Origin: QNYQ01 sp964542985
GTDB taxonomy: Archaea; Thermoproteota; Thermoprotei_A; Sulfolobales; Pyrodictiaceae
DNA: 20,591 nucleotides
Assembly: GCA_964542985.1 (NCBI GenBank)
Contig: CAZIWH010000026.1
Span: 1-20,591, forward strand
Direction: 5' to 3'
Positions 14,171-20,591 of this stretch are shown in pieces. Every line of letters starts with the position of its first letter. Positions within the stretch are counted from its first letter, which is position 1. The position numbers and the translations under genes are program-made. Under the pieces are notes generated by a model, which searched no databases, was not told the origin of the DNA, and saw only the letters and a list, made by a program, of their open reading frames with translations.

Positions 14171-15679
14171 ATGCCTAGCCGGAAGGCAAAAGAGGTAGGA
14201 GGCCTAGGAGCATACTTAACAACCCTGAGGCTCGTATTCAATAACCCTATTACAAAGGCCGTGCTCCGCGGAGCGAGCAGGAGAGCAACATGTCATACAA
14301 GCGACGGGATAATGGACTCCGAGAAGCCGATAGCCTACTACGCTCTCGCCAAGTACGCCGGCGTCACCGTAGAGGGTTGCCCCCTCACAGCGCGCTTCAT
14401 AATAGGCCTCATCGACAGCATAATAAGCCTCGGCCTTAAAATACTACATGCTGATCCCTCGGAGGCGAAAGAAGCTCTACGGGATCCGAGCCTCAGACGA
14501 GGCATAGCGCTAGTGCTTGAGGGCCTGGGACGCTACGGGGTAACTGTCCCCCAGAGGATGCCGGCGCCCTTCCTCGTCGTCTGGAACTTCACCAACATGT
14601 GCAACCTCCGCTGCATCCACTGCTACCAGCGCGCGGATAAGCCGACTCCCGATGAGCTGAGCCTGGAGGAGAAGCTAGATCTAGTGCGTCAGCTAGATGA
14701 GGCTGGAGTCGCAGCGGTTGCGCTGAGTGGCGGCGAGCCAACCATACATCCGCACTTCCTCAGGGTTGTTGAGGAGCTGGCCAGGAGAGGCATATACGTG
14801 TCAGTGGCAACTAACGGCTGGATGTTTGCCAACAAGGAGAGGCTGAAGCAGGCGGCAGAGAAAGGAGTCAAGTATGTTGAGGTTAGCCTCGACAGCGCCA
14901 GGCCAGAGATCCACGACCGGTTCCGCGGCGTGCCGGGTGCTTGGAAACGCGCCGTGAAGGCTCTGGAGAACGCTGTTGAACTAGGGGTTAGCAACGGTAT
15001 GGCGGTCACGCTTACCAGGCTGAACAAGGACGAGGTTGACGACATACTCGACCTCGCAGAGAGGATAGGCGTTGAGAGAGTGATATTCTTCAACTTCGTG
15101 CCGGTTGGAAGAGGGGAGGAGAACGCGTGGCTTGACCTGACCCCCGAGGAGAGGGAGGAGCTGCTCCGCAAGCTCTTCCGCGAGAACAAGAAGAGGAGAG
15201 TAATGGTGCTGAGCACGGCCCCATACTACGCCAGAGTAGCGATAGAGGAGAGCGGTGGCGAAGAAGTTTCGCCTACACACTTCTACGTGGGCGAGGACAA
15301 GATAGTGAAGGCCCTCGCCGAGTACGTTGGCGGCTGTGGCGCGGGCAGGATATACGCCGCCATAGAGCCCAACGGTGATGTAACACCCTGCGTGTTCATG
15401 CCAGTGAAGGTTGGAAACGTTAGGGAGAAGAGCTTCCGCGAAATATGGGACACAGCGCCTCTCTTCAAGCTCCTACGTGACCGGGGGAAGCTGAAAGGAG
15501 GCTGCGCCAGCTGCCCCTACAAGTATGTCTGCGGGGGCTGCCGCGCCAGGGCTTACGCCTACACGGGCGACCCGATGGGCCCCGACCCGGGCTGCATAAT
15601 TAACAGAGATGTCTGGGAGAGGATAGCCGCCAAGGCCCCGAAGATCAGTGTGAGGCTCGCCGCCCCGAGAACAGGTTGA
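14171..15679 (+). CDS. Radical SAM/SPASM enzyme with extra N-terminal domain
   Basis: A radical SAM core is certain: CNLRCIHC gives CxxxCxxC (C144, C148, C151) for the SAM-bound 4Fe-4S cluster, with LSGGEPTIHP (185-194) as the SAM-binding GGE motif. The C-terminus is a SPASM domain with seven cysteines (389, 407, 445, 448, 454, 457, 475) for auxiliary Fe-S clusters. CGGCRARAYAYTGDPMGPDP resembles AhbD/NirJ (heme and heme d1 synthesis) and related archaeal peptide-modifying enzymes. Homologues are usually 350-400 aa; this one has about 130 extra N-terminal residues with two cysteines (C41, C70) and a hydrophobic helix around 74-92. ATG start, with GGGGACC upstream. The substrate is unknown. 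Its 3' end overlaps the convergent gene at 15645 by 35 bp. Confidence 0.88.
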   Translation: MPSRKAKEVGGLGAYLTTLRLVFNNPITKAVLRGASRRATCHTSDGIMDSEKPIAYYALAKYAGVTVEGCPLTARFIIGLIDSIISLGLKILHADPSEAKEALRDPSLRRGIALVLEGLGRYGVTVPQRMPAPFLVVWNFTNMCNLRCIHCYQRADKPTPDELSLEEKLDLVRQLDEAGVAAVALSGGEPTIHPHFLRVVEELARRGIYVSVATNGWMFANKERLKQAAEKGVKYVEVSLDSARPEIHDRFRGVPGAWKRAVKALENAVELGVSNGMAVTLTRLNKDEVDDILDLAERIGVERVIFFNFVPVGRGEENAWLDLTPEEREELLRKLFRENKKRRVMVLSTAPYYARVAIEESGGEEVSPTHFYVGEDKIVKALAEYVGGCGAGRIYAAIEPNGDVTPCVFMPVKVGNVREKSFREIWDTAPLFKLLRDRGKLKGGCASCPYKYVCGGCRARAYAYTGDPMGPDPGCIINRDVWERIAAKAPKISVRLAAPRTG

Positions 15680-16325
15680 ACAGCATTCTGGAGGCCGGGG
15701 AGTAGCGGAGCAACTCGCTGATGCTGCAGGGAGGCCTCGGGAGGAAGAGGCGGAGGAGGCCACACCCCTTAGCTATAACCTCCTCCACGAACCTCTCTAG
15801 GGTATAGTCCCCGCCTGCTTCATGTGCCAGCATTTGTTCGAAGGCTTGGAGGGCCTCAGAAGCCAAGCCCCCCGTGGCCTCCTCCACGAGAAGGCTTATG
15901 TATACTATGTTTAGCTTTACAACCTCGTCTCCATGGATACCCGAGACATAGACCTTGAAGGTGCCGGCCCTTGGGGCCTTTGCGCAGCTGCTTACAAGTC
16001 TACAATCATCTGGATCCATGGGCATGAGTGTGACCGGGTCATAGAACACCTCTCCTAGCTCGAACACCGGCTCCAGGCGCCACAGCGTAGAGCCCCAGTG
16101 GTAGAGCACGAGGCTGCTGGCCTCTTCTTTGGCCGCCTCCCGGGCTTCACGCCATAGCCTCCGGGCCTCGTAGCCCCATATCCCGAGGCGTTGAAGCAGA
16201 CGTGGCGCCAGCAGCGGCGGGTCAAGGCACTTGAGGCTCCTAGACCTGCAGAAGCCTATATGCAGCCTTAGTGCCCGCGTGGCCGCCAGTATAAGCAGCT
16301 TGTAGTCCTTTTTCTTGGCCTTCAC
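15645..16325 (-). CDS. Hypothetical protein, unknown family
   Basis: I do not recognise this 226-aa protein. It begins MKAKKKDYKLLILAATRALR, a basic then hydrophobic amphipathic stretch, and contains several cysteines (C26, C34, a pair in the DPDDCRLVSSC segment, two more near the C-terminus). GIWGYEARRLWREAREAAKE is strongly helical, and the middle reads like alternating strands (FELGEVFYDPVTLMP; TFKVYVSGIHGDEVVKLNIV). The GTG start has GGAGGGTAG about 9 bp upstream, which supports translation. It follows the pantoate kinase gene by 52 bp on the same strand, so it may be the last gene of that transcript. Its last 35 bp overlap the end of the radical SAM gene. Confidence 0.55.
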   Translation of the reverse strand: MKAKKKDYKLLILAATRALRLHIGFCRSRSLKCLDPPLLAPRLLQRLGIWGYEARRLWREAREAAKEEASSLVLYHWGSTLWRLEPVFELGEVFYDPVTLMPMDPDDCRLVSSCAKAPRAGTFKVYVSGIHGDEVVKLNIVYISLLVEEATGGLASEALQAFEQMLAHEAGGDYTLERFVEEVIAKGCGLLRLFLPRPPCSISELLRYSPASRMLFNLFSGRRASH

Positions 16326-16356
16326 TTTTAGCTACCCTCCGGGGAGGCCTCCTCTC

Positions 16357-16369
16357 CCCCGAAACGGGG
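16357..16369 (-). other. Intergenic CCCCG-AAA-CGGGG hairpin
   Basis: A 5-bp GC stem with an AAA loop lies 9 bp past the pantoate kinase stop, in the 52-bp gap before the next gene. The same design occurs at 12121-12132 and 20095-20106. No T-tract follows on the minus strand. Confidence 0.4.
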
Positions 16370-16377
16370 TTACGGAT

Positions 16378-17277
16378 TCAAGGGTCTCGGTGATATCTCT
16401 CTTCCGGAGAAGTTGCCTTCAGCACCACTTGGATCGGCGAGGACGCGGTGTGCATAAGCCTTGGCCTCAGCCCGGCCTCCTCAAGTACGTGTAGTGCTTC
16501 TCCAACCCGATCCGGCTCCGGGATGACTATGAGAACCTTCTTCTTCGCATACCATCCGAGTGCGACGTTCCTCGACGCCATTCTATCCAGCACCGCTGCC
16601 AGCTCCTTGTCCACGAAGCCGGCCTCAATGGAGAAGGCCCTAGCCTCCTCAAGGAAGCGGCTCAGCCCAGGTTCCTCTAGTAGCCTGGCTAGCCTCGGCG
16701 CGGCCAAGCTGTGCAGCCTCCAGGACAGCCTTGCGTGCATCTCGGCAGTAGTCGTAGCCTTCCCCGTCTCCGCTGCTATGACCGTGACGGAGACGGGTAT
16801 TGACTCAACCCTGGCGAGCCCCGGCGCGCCGGGAGATAGGCGTACCTCAAGCCCACGGCCATAAAGCATTGACACCACGTCTCCTAGTCCCGTACCGGCT
16901 TCAACCTCCGCCACATGGGCCAGCCTGGCTACATGTTCTAGGCTACTGCCTTCGAGGAGGAGGGGTAGGAGGGCTGCAAGCGCCGAGGCCGCGGAGGCGG
17001 CATAGCCGTAGCCCAGTGGAACCGGGAGGCGGAGCACGGTGCTCCACATTGAAGCCCCTGGGGCGAGCCTGTAGGCCTCCAGGACGACGCTGGGGACGCC
17101 TCTAACAGCTCCCGGGGCCTCTATGCGGAGGCCGCACCTCCTCCCAGGGCTGCATGGCCTGGCCTCCGCCACGGCGGGTGGTGAGAGGAGCAGCCCAGCC
17201 CCCAGGCTCCCCGTAGACAAGGGATCCCCGGTTCTCAAGGGCAGCCAGAGCCCCGTTACGTGAAGCGGTATAATCAT
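16378..17277 (-). CDS. Pantoate kinase (archaeal CoA biosynthesis, GHMP superfamily)
   Basis: It phosphorylates pantoate to 4-phosphopantoate, the archaeal route to CoA that replaces bacterial PanC/PanK ordering. The 299 aa show the family's N-terminal HVTGLWLP (6-13) and DPLSTGSLGAGL (18-29), the GHMP ATP loop PLGYGYAASAASAL (87-100) and GTGLGDVVSMLYGRG (128-142), which identify PoK rather than mevalonate or homoserine kinase. The ATG at 17277 starts exactly at the conserved MIIPLHVTG. A TTG at 17310 is an in-frame alternative with a 33-bp extension. Its position downstream of coaBC on the same strand supports the assignment. The next archaeal step (phosphopantothenate synthetase) is not in the window. 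Length is normal for PoK (about 290-300). Confidence 0.87.
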   Translation of the reverse strand: MIIPLHVTGLWLPLRTGDPLSTGSLGAGLLLSPPAVAEARPCSPGRRCGLRIEAPGAVRGVPSVVLEAYRLAPGASMWSTVLRLPVPLGYGYAASAASALAALLPLLLEGSSLEHVARLAHVAEVEAGTGLGDVVSMLYGRGLEVRLSPGAPGLARVESIPVSVTVIAAETGKATTTAEMHARLSWRLHSLAAPRLARLLEEPGLSRFLEEARAFSIEAGFVDKELAAVLDRMASRNVALGWYAKKKVLIVIPEPDRVGEALHVLEEAGLRPRLMHTASSPIQVVLKATSPEERYHRDP

Positions 17278-17395
17278 CTTTGCTGCTGGCCCCTCTTCCT
17301 GTAACGGCAAGAGTGTTCCCCCTCCAGCGCGGCCGGCTCCGTGGCCTTTAGAAGGGGGTAGGCACGCATTCAGCCCGGTGGCCGCGCCGGCGACG

Positions 17396-17436
17396 CCCCC
17401 ATAGCCTCTGGGGGCTGTTGGGTGACCCGGCGGGTC
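17396..17436 (-). terminator. Two hairpins between coaBC and pantoate kinase
   Basis: Reading away from the coaBC stop (17449), GACCC-GGC-GGGTC (17424-17436) comes first, then CCCCC-ATAGCCTCT-GGGGG (17396-17414). On the minus strand, TTCTAAAG at about 17350-17357 is a possible box A for separate transcription of the kinase gene. Termination or RNA processing at this 138- to 171-bp spacer is plausible. Confidence 0.35.
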
Positions 17437-17448
17437 CCACCCCGAGGC

Positions 17449-18717
17449 CTATCTCTTCTCCTCTAGGAGCCTCAAGGCGTGGTCTAAGAGACGGCGGGCA
17501 ACCAGCCTCTTATGTGCCTTGGGTATCTCGTATACTTTTCCGCCTCTCGTAACGAGGTAGACGTGGTTCGTCTCAGATGCGAAAGCGGAGCCGGGCTCCA
17601 GGGTGCTGTTCGCCGCTACGGCGTCCAGGCGATAGCGGTGCAGCTTCTCGAATGCCTTCTCTACTAGCCTATCCCCCGTGAGGGGCTCGGCCGCGAACCC
17701 TACGTGGACCGCGCTGGGCTCCGCCTCCACGGCCCTCGGGGCTACCTTTGGCGTGGGCTCTAGCTCCACGGTGAGCCTACCCGAGGCGGTGGGGTGTTTT
17801 CCTTCCAGCGGCTCCGCGGGCCGGTAGTCCGCGACGGCTGCCGCGTAGAAGGCCATATCAACGCCCCTTATCCTTTCCAGGGTCTTCTCCAGCATCTCCT
17901 CGGTGGTCTCCACCGCGTCTACGGCCTCCAGGTAGCTCTTCCAGCCGCGCCACCAGCAGCACCGTAGCGGCCCATGTACGAGCCGGACACGGGCGCCGCG
18001 CCAAGCAGCCTCCAGGGCTATGCTCACGCCCATCAAGCCGGTGGACGGGTTAGTTATGACCCGGACGGCGTCGAGCCTCTCCAGCGTGGGGCCCGCGTTC
18101 ACGTAGACTGTAACCCCTTCAAGGTCCCTGCCTCTCTCAATGATGGCTTCCGCCCACCAGGCGACGAGCCAGGGGTCGGGGAACTTCGCTTGACCAGTCT
18201 CCAGGAGGGGGCGGAGCACGTAGCCACCCGCAGCCTCTATCTCCTCCACCGCCTTCCTTGCTCTCACCCACATGCCGCCGTGCATCGCTGGCACCAGGAG
18301 CAGGGGCTTGCCGAGCCCCAGCGCCTCCTGGGCCAGCGCGGTCACCGTGTTCGAAGCCCCGAGTCCCGCTATCTCGGCCAGTGTGTTCAACGTCGCCGGC
18401 GCCACGAGGACGGCGTCGCAGCGGCGAGCGAGACTCACGTGCTCAATCCTGCCAGTCATCTCCGTTACAGCGGGAAGCCCCGTGGCCCACTCAAAGAGGC
18501 TCGGCGAGACCAGCCGTGCAGCAGCAGGAGACACAACCGTATAGACTGAGGCACCCATCCGCAGCAGCATCCTCGCCAAGTCCAACGCCTTGTATATGGC
18601 CGCGCTCCCCGTAACCCCGAGCGCAATGCAGCGGCCACGGAGCGGCGACTCAACCACGCCGCTCAGAACCCAGCTAGGATGCTCGGGTCCCCAGCCCCAC
18701 CCATCCCCCGCCGGCAT
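17449..18717 (-). CDS. coaBC: CoaBC: phosphopantothenoylcysteine decarboxylase / phosphopantothenate-cysteine ligase
   Basis: This bifunctional flavoenzyme joins cysteine to 4-phosphopantothenate and then decarboxylates the product to phosphopantetheine. The N-terminal CoaC half has GVTGSAAIYKALDLARML (34-51), catalytic His93 in IEHVSLARRCDAVLVAPAT, and PAMHGGMW (143-150). The bacterial equivalent is PAMNxxMW; to my recollection His at this place and an E-G/T-x-A-K stretch (here LETGQAKFPD) instead of the Cys-containing clamp are normal in archaea. The C-terminal CoaB half shows NAGPTLERLDAVRVITNPST and FYAAAVADYRP. At 422 aa it is full length. ATG start 8 bp after the upstream stop, with GGAGGG overlapping that gene's end: translationally coupled. 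The downstream neighbour is pantoate kinase. Confidence 0.92.
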   Translation of the reverse strand: MPAGDGWGWGPEHPSWVLSGVVESPLRGRCIALGVTGSAAIYKALDLARMLLRMGASVYTVVSPAAARLVSPSLFEWATGLPAVTEMTGRIEHVSLARRCDAVLVAPATLNTLAEIAGLGASNTVTALAQEALGLGKPLLLVPAMHGGMWVRARKAVEEIEAAGGYVLRPLLETGQAKFPDPWLVAWWAEAIIERGRDLEGVTVYVNAGPTLERLDAVRVITNPSTGLMGVSIALEAAWRGARVRLVHGPLRCCWWRGWKSYLEAVDAVETTEEMLEKTLERIRGVDMAFYAAAVADYRPAEPLEGKHPTASGRLTVELEPTPKVAPRAVEAEPSAVHVGFAAEPLTGDRLVEKAFEKLHRYRLDAVAANSTLEPGSAFASETNHVYLVTRGGKVYEIPKAHKRLVARRLLDHALRLLEEKR

Positions 18718-18725
18718 TGAGCCGT

Positions 18726-19106
18726 CTACCCTCCAGCCCCGGCCCCTTCCTGCTCAATAACAGCCTCTAACCCCGGAGCAGTAATCCTAGCCCTCAGGAG
18801 CCAGCCCTCCTCGTCGTAGACGGCTTCTGTAGTCACCCGCAGCGGCCCAGCATGAGCCTTCTCAACAACTCTCTTCCCGCGCCTCCTCCGGTCATAGAGC
18901 CAGCTACTCCTCCTCCCCTTCTCCCTGAACAACAATGCCTCAACAACAGAGGCCACAGCAGCAGGATTCCCTCCACCTTCCACCTCAACTATCGAGAAGT
19001 CAAGCCCACTAGGCCCCCGGGAAACCCTCATACGGAACGAGGCACGCTTACCAGCGAACCTTATGAAAGCCCGGTACGTCTTCTCCTCAACCGCTCCCTC
19101 GGCCAT
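18726..19106 (-). CDS. Hypothetical protein upstream of coaBC
   Basis: This is a 126-aa small basic protein of unknown family. It starts MAEGAVEEKTYRAFIRFAGK and contains an Arg/Lys-rich middle (FREKGRRSSWLYDRRRRGKR) that suggests nucleic-acid or phosphate contact. The flanking segments look like beta strands (ASFRMRVSRG; LDFSIVEVEG; PLRVTTEAVYDEEGWLLRAR). The ATG at 19106 is preceded by GCTTATAGGG near 19145-19154, a good box A that would give a leader of about 17 nt. Its stop is 8 bp before coaBC, so it probably heads the operon. No motif supports an enzymatic role; it may be a lineage-specific accessory to CoA synthesis or an unrelated passenger. Confidence 0.65.
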   Translation of the reverse strand: MAEGAVEEKTYRAFIRFAGKRASFRMRVSRGPSGLDFSIVEVEGGGNPAAVASVVEALLFREKGRRSSWLYDRRRRGKRVVEKAHAGPLRVTTEAVYDEEGWLLRARITAPGLEAVIEQEGAGAGG

Positions 19107-19144
19107 GGTGCTGCGCCACTCAAGTCAACGACCATACCCCGAGC

Positions 19145-19154
19145 CCTATAAGCA
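19145..19154 (-). promoter_or_regulatory. Box A for the coaBC operon
   Basis: GCTTATAGGG on the minus strand is centred about 43 bp upstream of the ATG at 19106, predicting transcription start near 19123. Consensus match only. Confidence 0.45.
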
Positions 19155-19233
19155 AACACCCACCTCTCCCAGAGCTAAGTCTGAGAGACAAGCAAAGAGC
19201 GCAGAAAACCAACCTTGCACCGCGATCCTCCAT

Positions 19234-19393
19234 CTAGTCTACGGCGGCGAAGCCGTGGTGGGCAAGGGTCTCCGCAGCCGCCTCTATGCTTTCTTTGGAC
19301 TTCTCTGGCCCCATTAGAGCCTAGGAGGATTATCTTGTCGTCCCCCGTAGGCCTCGATGAGCCTGAGTGCCGTGGAGAGTAGCAGCCAGTATC
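19234..19393 (-). pseudogene. Coding remnant with two single-base frameshifts
   Basis: Protein-like sequence continues through three frames on the minus strand: YWLLLSTALRLIEAYG, then DDKIILLGSNG, then PEKSKESIEAAAETLAHHGF ending AAVD and TAG (19234-19236). Both breaks sit in G homopolymers (five G, + strand 19342-19346; four G, + strand 19309-19312), and deleting one G in each restores one frame of about 53 codons. The upstream side is closed by an in-frame TAG near 19402. I cannot name the family. It may be the decayed C-terminus of a lost gene, or an intact small gene with sequencing errors. The rest of the gap 19107-19487 holds the operon promoter above and the vapB promoter; I see nothing else coding. 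Confidence 0.45.
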
Positions 19394-19418
19394 CAGGCTA
19401 ACACCCCGGGAGGCTACA

Positions 19419-19446
19419 TGTATATACGTGTAGATGCGTGTATACA
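19419..19446 (+). promoter_or_regulatory. Inverted repeat / TATA region upstream of vapB
   Basis: TGTATATACG (19419-19428) and CGTGTATACA (19437-19446) form an inverted repeat matching at 9 of 10 positions around an 8-nt spacer. Both arms contain TATA-like cores; a box at 19441-19446 would start transcription near 19470, 18 nt before the vapB GTG. This fits an antitoxin-bound autoregulatory operator. Confidence 0.5.
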
Positions 19447-19487
19447 GGCCTGGAAGCCGGCGCGGGGATGCCTGGATCTTGTCGAGC

Positions 19488-19772
19488 GTGACTATAAGTG
19501 TTCGTATCCCGAGGAGGCTTGCCGAGAGGATGAAGAGGCACAGGGAGGTGAACTGGAGCGAGGTGATAAGGAGGAGTATAGAAGAGTACCTCGAGAAGCT
19601 CGAGGAAGCCGAGACTGTGGAGCCTCCAGCTAGGCTCCTGGAGAGGCTCCACGAGCTGGGCCTAGGCGACGAGGACCTGGAGCCCCTGCCCCCTGGGAGA
19701 GAGGAGGGGCTACAGGAGAGGATGAGGGAGCTGGAGTGGAGCAGGCTACGCTCTACGACACGAGCGCAGTGA
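19488..19772 (+). CDS. vapB: VapB-type ribbon-helix-helix antitoxin
   Basis: This 94-aa antitoxin begins MTISVRIPRRLAERMKRHRE, the classic beta strand then helix of RHH/CopG repressors, followed by NWSEVIRRSIEEYLEKLEEA for the second helix. The remaining acidic, leucine-rich tail (RLLERLHELGLGDEDLE onwards) is the presumed toxin-wrapping segment. The GTG at 19488 is chosen because it starts exactly at the RHH strand; an ATG at 19434 adds 18 residues with no domain support and would fall inside the promoter repeat. The gene overlaps the downstream PIN toxin by 37 bp, the usual arrangement for coupled vapBC translation. Autoregulation through the inverted repeat at 19419-19446 is likely. Confidence 0.83.
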   Translation: MTISVRIPRRLAERMKRHREVNWSEVIRRSIEEYLEKLEEAETVEPPARLLERLHELGLGDEDLEPLPPGREEGLQERMRELEWSRLRSTTRAQ

Positions 19773-20086
19773 TAGAACTTGTAGCCAGGAGGCGCCGACG
19801 CCTGGTACCCGGCGCGGTGACCATACTCACTGTCGTAGAGTACCCGCCGGCCGCCAGGTACGCGCTCGAGATAGTCTACCCAGGTAAACGGGACTATGCC
19901 CTCGCGGTGAAGTGGCAGGCTCTCCTACGCCGCCGCGGCAGCCCCCTCCCCGCCATAGACCTAGTCATAGCCGCTGTGGCCTATAATCGGGGAATGGAGC
20001 TAGTTACTCTCGACAAACACTTCAACGTGATAAGGGAGGTTGAGCCCGGGCTGAGGCTGAAAATGAGTCTCGGCGAGGAGGAGTGA
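19736..20086 (+). CDS. vapC: VapC-type PIN-domain ribonuclease toxin
   Basis: This 116-aa PIN protein has the complete acidic quartet: D8 in LYDTSAVIEL, E35 in LTVVEYPPA, D75 in PAIDLVIAAVAYNRG and D93 in LVTLDKHF. It is therefore expected to be an active Mg-dependent RNase that cuts specific tRNA or rRNA sites when VapB is lost. The GTG start at 19736 lies inside vapB, with GAGGGAGCTGGA just upstream. The run RRRRR at about 18-22 and the unusual EYPPAARYALEI region may shape target choice. It contrasts with the truncated PIN protein at 6863-7234. It converges on the peroxiredoxin gene with a 35-bp gap. Confidence 0.87.
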   Translation: MEQATLYDTSAVIELVARRRRRLVPGAVTILTVVEYPPAARYALEIVYPGKRDYALAVKWQALLRRRGSPLPAIDLVIAAVAYNRGMELVTLDKHFNVIREVEPGLRLKMSLGEEE

Positions 20087-20121
20087 AAAGGAGGCCCCGA
20101 GCGGGGGTGAGAAAAAGTAGC
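20087..20121. terminator. Convergent terminator region with CCCCG-AG-CGGGG hairpin
   Basis: The 35-bp gap between vapC (+) and peroxiredoxin (-) contains CCCCG-AG-CGGGG (20095-20106). On the minus strand the hairpin is preceded by CTTTTTCTC and followed by CCTCCTTTTC, a good signal for ending the peroxiredoxin transcript. It may serve both strands. Confidence 0.5.
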
Positions 20122-20591
20122 TTACTGGCAGTTGGCGACGCGCTTGAGGAAGCTCTTGGCGAGCTCCTTCTCCTCCTGGGTGGCCTTGTCCTCGTAGCAG
20201 AACCACCAGTCGAAGCACTTGTACTTCTGCAGCCTCTCCTTGGCCTCCTGCTCGGTGCTCGCCGGCGGCACTATCACGTTGTCGCCTATGATCTCGTTGT
20301 TGGGCCAGTTGGCGGGCAGGGCGCGGCCGTACTTGTCGGTGAGCTGTAGAGCCTCCACGAGGCGGAGTATCTCGTCAATATTCCTACCGACGTTGAGCGG
20401 GTAGTAGAGTATGGCCCTTATCACGCCCTTGTCATCGACCACGAAGACGGCGCGGACGGTCACCACGCCGCTCTCGGCGTGTATCATGCCGAGCTTCTTG
20501 GCGACCTCGCCCATGGGGTCTGCGATGATCGGGAAGGGTATCTCGACGCCCAGCTTCTCCTTAATCCACTCCTTCCACTTTATGTGGCTGA
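20122..20591 (-). CDS. Peroxiredoxin (AhpC/TSA, archaeal Prx6-type), partial
   Basis: This is a thiol peroxidase that reduces hydrogen peroxide and alkyl hydroperoxides. The frame is open to the window end, so the N-terminus with the peroxidatic PxxxT/SxxC motif is missing. The visible part starts SHIKWKEWIKEKLGVEIPFP and continues through IIADPMGEVAKKLGMIHAES, then VRAVFVVDDKGVIRAILYYP and the C-terminal KCFDWWFCYEDK. This order is that of the Aeropyrum pernix thioredoxin peroxidase, whose tail has two cysteines six residues apart, exactly as here (C-x5-C). An extra Cys lies two residues from the end (ANCQ). The LPANWPNNEIIGDNVIVPPA loop is typical of the arm that builds the decameric ring. 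About 30-40% of the protein lies outside the window. Confidence 0.92.
   Translation of the reverse strand, partial: SHIKWKEWIKEKLGVEIPFPIIADPMGEVAKKLGMIHAESGVVTVRAVFVVDDKGVIRAILYYPLNVGRNIDEILRLVEALQLTDKYGRALPANWPNNEIIGDNVIVPPASTEQEAKERLQKYKCFDWWFCYEDKATQEEKELAKSFLKRVANCQ

Noticed and set aside
19434..19487. ATG-initiated 18-residue extension of VapB
   Set aside because: It begins inside the promoter inverted repeat and precedes the start of the RHH fold.

Overview
The window looks like chromosome from a hyperthermophilic crenarchaeon (Thermoproteota), probably Desulfurococcales/Pyrodictiaceae-like. That placement is inferred from family content and style. The families include archaeal pantoate kinase with an archaeal-type CoaBC, separate EtfA and EtfB, a HerA-type ATPase, VapBC with a PIN toxin, a peroxiredoxin with the C-x5-C tail seen in Aeropyrum, and a probable DUF505 protein. 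GTG and TTG starts are common, AGG/ATA codons are heavily used, spacers are short, and promoters carry TATA-like boxes. I see no tRNA, rRNA, CRISPR array or intact insertion sequence.

Layout. (1) 5-2999 (+): livF, livH and livM, the distal part of a branched-chain amino-acid (or related) ABC importer; livG and the binding protein are not in the window. (2) 3017-6760 (-): a HerA/FtsK-type ATPase ending in a SWIM zinc motif, and an adenylate-forming enzyme that lacks the usual P-loop and the C-terminal catalytic lysine segment. (3) 6863-8357: an N-terminally truncated PIN protein (-), a 28-bp palindrome in the divergent promoter, a minimal 212-aa polynucleotide-ligase-like nucleotidyltransferase (+) and a DUF4258 protein (+). 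(4) 8407-9978 (-): a membrane-anchored, sequon-rich coiled-coil stalk ending in a transglutaminase-like Cys/His/Asp domain. It is followed by a long non-coding spacer with a strong hairpin. (5) 10376-12100 (+): a multi-winged-helix protein. (6) 12296-14055 (+): etfB-etfA, closed by a hairpin plus T-rich tail. (7) 14171-15679 (+): a radical SAM/SPASM enzyme with an extra N-terminal domain, overlapping tail to tail with an unknown gene. (8) 15645-19106 (-): a probable CoA-biosynthesis operon running hypothetical, coaBC, pantoate kinase, unknown. (9) 19234-19393: a decayed or frameshifted coding remnant (-). (10) 19488-20086 (+): vapB-vapC with an inverted repeat in the promoter. (11) 20122-20591 (-): a peroxiredoxin, cut by the window end.

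Functional themes. The liv importer, EtfAB and an acyl-CoA-synthetase-like protein fit amino-acid or organic-acid catabolism, and coaBC plus pantoate kinase supply CoA. The least explained part is 6863-8357. There a nuclease-type PIN fold, a ligase-type nucleotidyltransferase and a small DUF4258 protein sit around one palindromic promoter. A link to RNA or DNA cutting and sealing is possible but only inferred. A GC-rich mini-hairpin of the form CCCCG-(2-3 nt)-CGGGG recurs in three separate intergenic gaps.
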